Below, piece by piece: positions 58,403 through 64,000 of a stretch of 64,000 bases of DNA (within the stretch, counting starts at the first letter, position 1; every line of letters starts with the position of its first letter). Source of the DNA: Pseudomonas viridiflava (GTDB taxonomy: Bacteria > Pseudomonadota > Gammaproteobacteria > Pseudomonadales > Pseudomonadaceae); NCBI RefSeq assembly GCF_900583165.1, contig NZ_UTKY01000050.1, forward strand, positions 1 through 64,000. Direction: 5' to 3'. The notes beneath the pieces are model-generated. The model worked only from the letters and a program-made list of their open reading frames with translations, was not told the DNA's origin and did no database searches. The position numbers and the translations under genes are program-made.

Positions 58403-58888
58403 ATGTATCGAACCTCCCTTGCATCCATGCTGTTGGCACTGGGCTTATTAGCCGGCTGCAGCAGCATTTCACCTTTATCGACGTTGACCAAGGTGGACCT
58501 GACCCTGACCGCCCACAATGACGTCAACCCTGATCAGCATGGTCGTCCGTCTCCCGTGGTGTTGCAGCTGCTGGAGCTGCGTCACCCCGTGGCGTTTGAA
58601 AACGCCGACTTTTTTAGTCTGTATGGTCGGGCGGAACAAGCTTTGCCGAAGGATTGGGTCGCCAGCGAAGAGCTGGAGCTGCGTCCTGGTGAACACGTCG
58701 AACTCAAGCTTAGCGTCGCACCCACCAGCCGGTATGTCGGCGTAGTGGCGGCTTACCGCGATTTGCCCCATGTGCAGTGGCGCACGATAGTGCCTGTGGC
58801 CCATCGACAATTGACCCGTGCCCAACTGGTGCTGGACCACAGCGGCATTCGGGTGGACGGACCCCGCGCCAGCGCAGGGGTGGATTGA
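58403..58888 (+). CDS. tssJ: TssJ, outer-membrane lipoprotein of the T6SS
   Basis: 161 residues. Signal peptide with lipobox LLAGC (about residue 18), then the transthyretin-like TssJ fold (VDLTLTAHNDVNPDQHGRP, VVLQLLELRHPVAFENADFF, WRTIVPVAHRQLTRAQLVLD). It anchors TssM to the outer membrane. The ATG at 58403 has AGGA upstream; an ATG at 58394 overlapping the fha stop is possible and adds three residues. Confidence 0.92.
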   Translation: MYRTSLASMLLALGLLAGCSSISPLSTLTKVDLTLTAHNDVNPDQHGRPSPVVLQLLELRHPVAFENADFFSLYGRAEQALPKDWVASEELELRPGEHVELKLSVAPTSRYVGVVAAYRDLPHVQWRTIVPVAHRQLTRAQLVLDHSGIRVDGPRASAGVD

Positions 58889-58889
58889 G

Positions 58890-60218
58890 ATGCACACCCA
58901 TAAGGTTATCTGGCAAGAAGGTATGCTGCTGCGGCCTCAGCACCTGCAGCACAACGACCGTTATTACCATCAGCAGCTCAACCGTACCCGCCTGATGGGC
59001 GGCGATAGCTGGGGGTTCCTCAGCCTCAATATCGATATGCAGTACCTCAACCTCGGCAAAGTCGTGGTCAACCAGGCCAGCGGCGTTTTGCCAGACGGTA
59101 CGCTGTTTGAATTGAGCGCCGAGATGGAACCTCTGGTCCTGCAGGTGCCTACCAATACTGGTCGGTGCGCGTTGTACCTGGCGTTGCCACTGTCGACCGA
59201 TAATCAGGTCGAAACCCGCAAGCGTGAACAAAGTGACGTGCTGGCACGTTACGTTGGCTGTGAAACCGAAGTGGGCGACTCCAATGCAGGTACAGACTCA
59301 CGCTGCCAAATCAACTGCGCGCGGCCGGATTTTCGCCTGTTGCTGGGAGAGCAAGGCAACGACGCACTGTATGTGAAGTTACAGGTCGCCCAGCTCGTGG
59401 ATTCAACCAGCGAAGGCGGGGTCCGGCTGGACGCTGACTATGTACCCACCTTCATCTACCTGCAGGGCTCAGGCTACGTATCTTCGTGTATCAAAGAAGT
59501 GATCAGCCTGCTGGCCACCCGAGGCGATGCAATCGCTGCGCGTATTCAGGGCGGTGGCGCAGCCGCAGGTGCGCAGGTCGGCGACTTCCTGATGTTGCAA
59601 CTGATCAACCGTACGGAATTGATCTTGCGTCACTACCTGGGCCAGCCCCAGGTCCGTCCCGAGGCAGTGTTCCGTGAGCTGCTGGCGATCCTTGGCGAGT
59701 TGTCCACGTTCGCCGTCGAACACAAGCGTGCGCAATTGGAGGCGAGTTATCAGCACCACGACCAGGGGGCGAGTTTTCGTGGCGTGATGGCTGGGGTTCG
59801 TACGGTGCTGTCATTGGTGCTGGAACAGCACGCTATTGAGCTGGACTTGCAGCCGCGTCAGTACGGCGTGCTGGTTTGCCCGGTGAGTGACCTCAAGTTG
59901 CTGGGCAGCGCCACGTTCATCCTGGCGGCCACGGCCCAATGCGACGCCGAGGAATTGCGTCATCGCTTGCCGGCGCACCTGAAGATCGGGCCGGTGGAGC
60001 GGATTCGTGAGCTGGTCAACCTGCAACTGGCAGGCATCAAGCTCAAGCCACTGCCGGTGGCGCCGAGGCAGATCCCGTTTCATGCAGGCAAGACCTATTT
60101 CATGCTCGAGCTCGATTCCCGTGACATCACCGAAATGGCGCAGTCCGGTGGTTTTGCTTTCCACGCCAGTGGTGAGTTTGCCGAGCTGGAGCTTCACTTC
60201 TGGGCCATCAGGAACTGA
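58890..60218 (+). CDS. tssK: TssK, T6SS baseplate connector
   Basis: 442 residues of the VasE/ImpJ family (KVIWQEGMLLRPQHLQHNDRYYH is the family start; IPFHAGKTYFMLELDS near the C-terminus). It links the baseplate to the TssJLM membrane complex. The ATG at 58890 follows the tssJ stop by one base. Confidence 0.94.
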   Translation: MHTHKVIWQEGMLLRPQHLQHNDRYYHQQLNRTRLMGGDSWGFLSLNIDMQYLNLGKVVVNQASGVLPDGTLFELSAEMEPLVLQVPTNTGRCALYLALPLSTDNQVETRKREQSDVLARYVGCETEVGDSNAGTDSRCQINCARPDFRLLLGEQGNDALYVKLQVAQLVDSTSEGGVRLDADYVPTFIYLQGSGYVSSCIKEVISLLATRGDAIAARIQGGGAAAGAQVGDFLMLQLINRTELILRHYLGQPQVRPEAVFRELLAILGELSTFAVEHKRAQLEASYQHHDQGASFRGVMAGVRTVLSLVLEQHAIELDLQPRQYGVLVCPVSDLKLLGSATFILAATAQCDAEELRHRLPAHLKIGPVERIRELVNLQLAGIKLKPLPVAPRQIPFHAGKTYFMLELDSRDITEMAQSGGFAFHASGEFAELELHFWAIRN

Positions 60219-60223
60219 ACGCC

Positions 60224-61087
60224 ATGACCACCGACAGCGAATACCCGCAGGACGAAAAAACCGTCCTGCTCGACCATGAGGGACGCGGCCCCGCTCAGGG
60301 GGCTGTTACGGATTTTCCAGCGCCGCCGCGCTTTGAACAGCTGGAAGACCGGATGATCTATACCGCGCAGTTGCAGGGCGCGATGAGCTTCACTATGGGC
60401 CCCAATATTCTGGTGGATGCAGCCTGGGAGCTGCTGTTGCAGGTCGTACAGCTCAAGACCAGTTCCGGTCGTGAAAACCTGGCAACCCTCAATGACCGGT
60501 TGTCATTGGCGATCACGGCCTTTGAAGCCCATGCCCTGCATCTCGGGGCCGGCAACGCCCAAGTGATGTCGGCGCGCTACGTATTGTGCAGCGTCATTGA
60601 CGAGGCGGTGACCACAACGACGTGGGGCAGTCGCAGCGAATGGTCGAAGACGAGCCTTTTGAGTCGCTTCCACAACGAAACCTTTGGCGGTGAGAAGTTT
60701 TTTCAACTGCTGGAACGCTTTTCCCGTGACCCCCTCAAGTATGTGGCGATGCTGGAGCTGCTTTACCTGTGTCTGTCCGTGGGGTTCGAAGGTAAATATC
60801 GAGTCATGGAGCGTGGAGCGGCGCAGCTTGAGACCGTACGTGATGCCCTGTATCGGCAGATCAGGCATGTGCGAGGGGATCGCCCATCGTTGACCGCACC
60901 GCTTCACACGGCAACGGCCAGCCAACCTCGGCTGCGGTTGGTCTCCACCGCTTGGGTCAGCTTCATCGCCCTGGCCGGTTTGCTGGCGGTCTACTCGGGG
61001 TTTACCTGGATGTTGGATAACGAGCGCATGACTGCGCTGCAACCTTTTCAATCGTTGGCGCCGGATCACAGCCGTCCGCCCTTGTAA
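60224..61087 (+). CDS. tssL: TssL (DotU-like), T6SS inner-membrane protein
   Basis: 287 residues. A cytoplasmic DotU domain (about 60-225, SARYVLCSVIDEAVTTTTWG, LYLCLSVGFEGKYRVMERG) and one C-terminal membrane segment (about 240-265, VSFIALAGLLAVYSGFTWML). No peptidoglycan-binding extension. Partner of TssM and TssK. Confidence 0.94.
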   Translation: MTTDSEYPQDEKTVLLDHEGRGPAQGAVTDFPAPPRFEQLEDRMIYTAQLQGAMSFTMGPNILVDAAWELLLQVVQLKTSSGRENLATLNDRLSLAITAFEAHALHLGAGNAQVMSARYVLCSVIDEAVTTTTWGSRSEWSKTSLLSRFHNETFGGEKFFQLLERFSRDPLKYVAMLELLYLCLSVGFEGKYRVMERGAAQLETVRDALYRQIRHVRGDRPSLTAPLHTATASQPRLRLVSTAWVSFIALAGLLAVYSGFTWMLDNERMTALQPFQSLAPDHSRPPL

Positions 61088-61102
61088 CGCTGGGAGTAAT
61101 GA

Positions 61103-64000
61103 ATGAACGCATTCTTCAAGGGCGTGGGCACAGTGCTGCGCAAAATTTGGTTTTGGAGCCTGTTGCTGGTGCTGGCCACTGCATTGCTCATATGGTTCTT
61201 CGGCCCTTTGCTGGCGGTGGACGAGCATCGATTCTGGCAAAGTCCGACAGCGCGCCTGCTGACCATCAGCGGTTTGTTTCTGCTGTGGGGGCTGGCGATG
61301 GTGATGGTCAGTGGACGTCGTGCCGCGCGGCTTAACCCGGCGCAACAGCAGGCGCGACAGTTAAACCGGGGGTTGGTGGAGACTGAGCGCAGGCAAATGC
61401 GAGGGCGCTTCAAGGAAGCGTTGCAGACACTCAAAAGTACCTCTTTCTACGGGGCGCACAGCGAACGTTGGCGTAACGAGCTGCCCTGGTACCTGGTGAT
61501 CGGCCAACAGGGCAGTGGCAAGACGCACCTGCTGGCGGCCGCAGGGCTGCCATTTGCGTTGAGCCGAAGCGATGTGTCGTCGCCTGCTGCCACGACCTAC
61601 TGTGATTGGTATTTCGCAGACAACGCGATCGTGGTCGAGACAGCCGGGCGCTACCTGGAGCAGCGTGACAGCGAAACGGATTCGGTGGGCTGGTCGACGT
61701 TGCTGGGCCTGCTGCAGTCGCGGCGGCGGGCACGCCCGCTCAACGGCGTGGTCGTGACCGTTTCGATAGATACGCTGATGAGCAGTAATGAGCACGACCT
61801 TGAACTGCACGCACGGCATGTCAATAGCCGCTTGCAGGATATCCAACAGACCTTGCATGCGGATGTGCCGATCTACCTGGTGCTGACCCAGGCAGATCGT
61901 TTGAACGGTTTTGCCGAGTTCTTCGATGGGCCGCAGGGCGACAGCGCGGATGCGGTACTGGGCGAGTGTCTCGTCAGCACGAAAGCCGGAACTGAAATTG
62001 CCCAGGTGCGCGAAGCGTTCGAGACCCTGCTGCGTCGCTTGGGAGCCGAGCTGATTCAGCGCCTGCATCAGGAACGAAACGTTGATCGCCGTGGCCAGTT
62101 GCTGGACTTTCCCCGGCAGGCTGCACATATCGGCGAGCGCTTGTGCCTGTTTGTCGGGGCTGCGTTCTCTGCCAATCGCTTCCAACGCATCAATGGCCTG
62201 CGCGGGTTCTACCTGACCAGCGCAGGGGCAGGGGACAAGCGTGATTATTTTGCTCAGGGGGTGTTTCGCAAGGCGATCTTTGCCGAACCTGATCTCGCAG
62301 GCCTGCATACTCAGGCTCGACAAAGCCTCAAGCGTCGCCAAACGCGGGTGCTTGTAGCCGTGGCGGTGATCATCGCGGCAGGGTTAACGTTGTGGGCCCA
62401 TAGTTATTCGGTGAACCATCAGCGCCTCCAGCAGTTGGCGGCACTGGACATGCCTCAGGGTGTGACTGCGCAGGATTCGGACGAGCCGCTGGCGCGCCTA
62501 CCGTTGCTGGACAAGTACCTGGCGGCGACGCGGGTGTTTCCAACGTTGGCAGACGCTCGGTGGGTGGATCGGGCCGGGCTGTATCAGGGCGAGTTGAGCC
62601 GTACCGTGTTGGACGATGCTTATGCAGAAGCATTGCGCCGGCAGTTGCTGACTCATGTGGCGGGCCTGCTTGAAGCGCAGTTGCGCGCCAGTTTCGGCGA
62701 CCGTGATCAATTGCTGGAAACCCTGCGTGCGTACCTGATGCTCAACCTGCGCGAGCGGCGCGACAATGTTTGGTTGGCAGAGCAGGTGGCCGGCCGTTGG
62801 TCCGAGCGTTATCCGGGGAATACGTTGGCGCAAACGCGGCTTAATGAACACTTCCAGCGGTTACTTGAGCAACCGTTCGCGATGCCGCTGAATGACGAAT
62901 TGGTGGCCCAGGCCCGCCTGCAGTTGCGTGGTGAGTCACTGGCGGATGTGGTCTACCGCGCGTTGCGCCAACAAGCCCATGGTCTGGAGCCGTTGCGCCT
63001 GGCCGAAGGGCGGGTGTTTTCCGCCATAGAGCCGCCTATCCCTGGCTTTTACACCAAACGGTACGTGCAGTACTTTGAAAAGCAGGGGCCCAGGCTGGTC
63101 AATGGGATCGCCCAGGACAACTGGGTGCTTGGCGCCAGCACCGATCTCAGTGCGATGGACCTGCGCGGGCTCATGCTTGAGCTGGAACAACGCTATTTCA
63201 GTGAATACGCTGAGGTTTGGAGCCAGGCCATCGGTCAGGTTCGCTTGCTGGAAAGTGGCAGCCTCAGCCAAACCGTTGATCAGCTTTCAAACCTGACCTC
63301 CGCCCAGTCCGCATTGGTGCAACTGTTGCAGCAAGTTCGCGAAAACACTCGATTGTTGTCGACCCCTGATCGGCTTGAGGCGGTCAGCCAGCAGGCGGGT
63401 GAGTTAGTCGGGTCAGCGTCGAGCCTGGTGTTGAATCAAAGGGCGGGGCAGTCAACTTCTGATTCAGCCCGTCGTGCGATGCAGCGCCGTTTCGAGCCTC
63501 TGCACCAATTGCTTGATGAGCAGCAGAACCCAGGCGTCGAGTTGACACGCGCACTGCGGTTGCTTGACGAACTTCATCTGCAATTGGCCGCGCTAAGCCG
63601 CGAAAGCGCGCCGGAGCAGGCGGCGTTCAATATGGTCAAGCAGCGCATGGAGGGGCAGCAACCACTGCTGGGCCATGTGCGTGACGCGGCGACGCGTTTG
63701 CCGTTGCCACTCAAGGACTGGTTCGAAGGGATGGCCGACGACAGTTGGAGGCTTCTGTTGGATGAGGCCTATGGCTATGTGAATCAGCGCTACCAAAGTG
63801 AAGTCCATGGCTTTTATGCCAAGGCGATTCAACGCCGGTATCCGTTCAACGCCCATGCCGTTAGCGATGTCGCATTGGCTGATTTCCAGGCGTTCTTCAA
63901 GGCACGGGGCGTATTGGCGCACTTTTATGAAGGCTACCTGCGGCCGTTCGTCAGCATCGAAGGCAGCCGTTATCGACTGCGGGGTCTGGATGGGCGCAGC
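61103..64000 (+). CDS. tssM: TssM (IcmF-like), T6SS inner-membrane protein (partial, runs off window)
   Basis: 966 codons are visible and the frame is open at the window edge; full-length proteins have about 1100-1200 residues. Membrane segments near residues 15-38, 54-72 and 415-432. Walker A GQQGSGKTHL near residue 134 starts a cytoplasmic NTPase domain; ATP hydrolysis is essential in some systems. The periplasmic part after 435 contacts TssJ. A TAATGAATG start region precedes it; the ATG at 61103 with GGGAG upstream fits the family start. Confidence 0.94.
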   Translation, partial: MNAFFKGVGTVLRKIWFWSLLLVLATALLIWFFGPLLAVDEHRFWQSPTARLLTISGLFLLWGLAMVMVSGRRAARLNPAQQQARQLNRGLVETERRQMRGRFKEALQTLKSTSFYGAHSERWRNELPWYLVIGQQGSGKTHLLAAAGLPFALSRSDVSSPAATTYCDWYFADNAIVVETAGRYLEQRDSETDSVGWSTLLGLLQSRRRARPLNGVVVTVSIDTLMSSNEHDLELHARHVNSRLQDIQQTLHADVPIYLVLTQADRLNGFAEFFDGPQGDSADAVLGECLVSTKAGTEIAQVREAFETLLRRLGAELIQRLHQERNVDRRGQLLDFPRQAAHIGERLCLFVGAAFSANRFQRINGLRGFYLTSAGAGDKRDYFAQGVFRKAIFAEPDLAGLHTQARQSLKRRQTRVLVAVAVIIAAGLTLWAHSYSVNHQRLQQLAALDMPQGVTAQDSDEPLARLPLLDKYLAATRVFPTLADARWVDRAGLYQGELSRTVLDDAYAEALRRQLLTHVAGLLEAQLRASFGDRDQLLETLRAYLMLNLRERRDNVWLAEQVAGRWSERYPGNTLAQTRLNEHFQRLLEQPFAMPLNDELVAQARLQLRGESLADVVYRALRQQAHGLEPLRLAEGRVFSAIEPPIPGFYTKRYVQYFEKQGPRLVNGIAQDNWVLGASTDLSAMDLRGLMLELEQRYFSEYAEVWSQAIGQVRLLESGSLSQTVDQLSNLTSAQSALVQLLQQVRENTRLLSTPDRLEAVSQQAGELVGSASSLVLNQRAGQSTSDSARRAMQRRFEPLHQLLDEQQNPGVELTRALRLLDELHLQLAALSRESAPEQAAFNMVKQRMEGQQPLLGHVRDAATRLPLPLKDWFEGMADDSWRLLLDEAYGYVNQRYQSEVHGFYAKAIQRRYPFNAHAVSDVALADFQAFFKARGVLAHFYEGYLRPFVSIEGSRYRLRGLDGRS

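Overview
The window is a GC-rich chromosomal segment of a Pseudomonas, most likely from the P. fluorescens group. The signs are the lexA2-imuA-imuB-dnaE2 cassette, the yejABEF and 3-hydroxybutyrate loci, an H2-type type VI secretion (T6SS) cluster built around an Sfa regulator, and many copies of two fluorescens-type REP/REPIN families (TGTGGGAGGGGGCTTGCCCCCGAT and TAGGAGCGAGCTTGCTCGCGAA). No rRNA, tRNA, CRISPR array, insertion sequence or integrase gene was seen.

Layout. 1-1839 (minus) is the N-terminal part of an RHS-family protein whose frame is broken next to the start codon by an exact 8-bp tandem duplication. 2000-7865 is the SOS mutagenesis cassette lexA2-imuA-imuB-dnaE2; its likely LexA2 operator overlaps the lexA2 start codon, and a REPIN splits the imuB/dnaE2 junction. 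7975-12191 holds a PAS hybrid histidine kinase and a UvrA2-type ATPase. 12192-12514 is a 206-bp imperfect tandem duplication carrying a second, diverged transketolase tail. 12515-21496 is housekeeping and metabolic: a transketolase paralog, a YdcH-like protein, the 2-oxoadipate dioxygenase HglS, an SCP2 protein, a histidine phosphatase, SohB, a TerC-CBS-CorC membrane protein, a thioredoxin-like protein and a small periplasmic protein.

21830-28433 looks like one catabolic island: a polar amino-acid-type ABC importer, RidA, an IclR regulator, a DSD1-like PLP enzyme and a KDG-type sugar kinase. The combination fits deamination of an amino-sugar acid such as D-glucosaminate to 2-keto-3-deoxygluconate and its phosphorylation; this is inference. 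28552-37471 holds a parvulin, a second hybrid kinase and the ketone-body genes (GntP permease, 3-hydroxybutyrate dehydrogenase, acetoacetyl-CoA synthetase) behind a sigma-54 promoter. The probable activator, HbcR-like, is the last gene of the yejABEF peptide-transporter operon (37468-42983). 43115-45141 holds a second parvulin, a DUF1543 protein and an aldo/keto reductase.

45194-64000 is the T6SS cluster: hcp on the minus strand, then tssA-B-C-E-F-G-H, sfa, a 43-residue lipoprotein, fha, tssJ-K-L and tssM, which runs off the window. The order matches the P. aeruginosa H2-T6SS. No vgrG, PAAR or effector/immunity pair is visible next to it, and no REPINs interrupt it, unlike the rest of the window.
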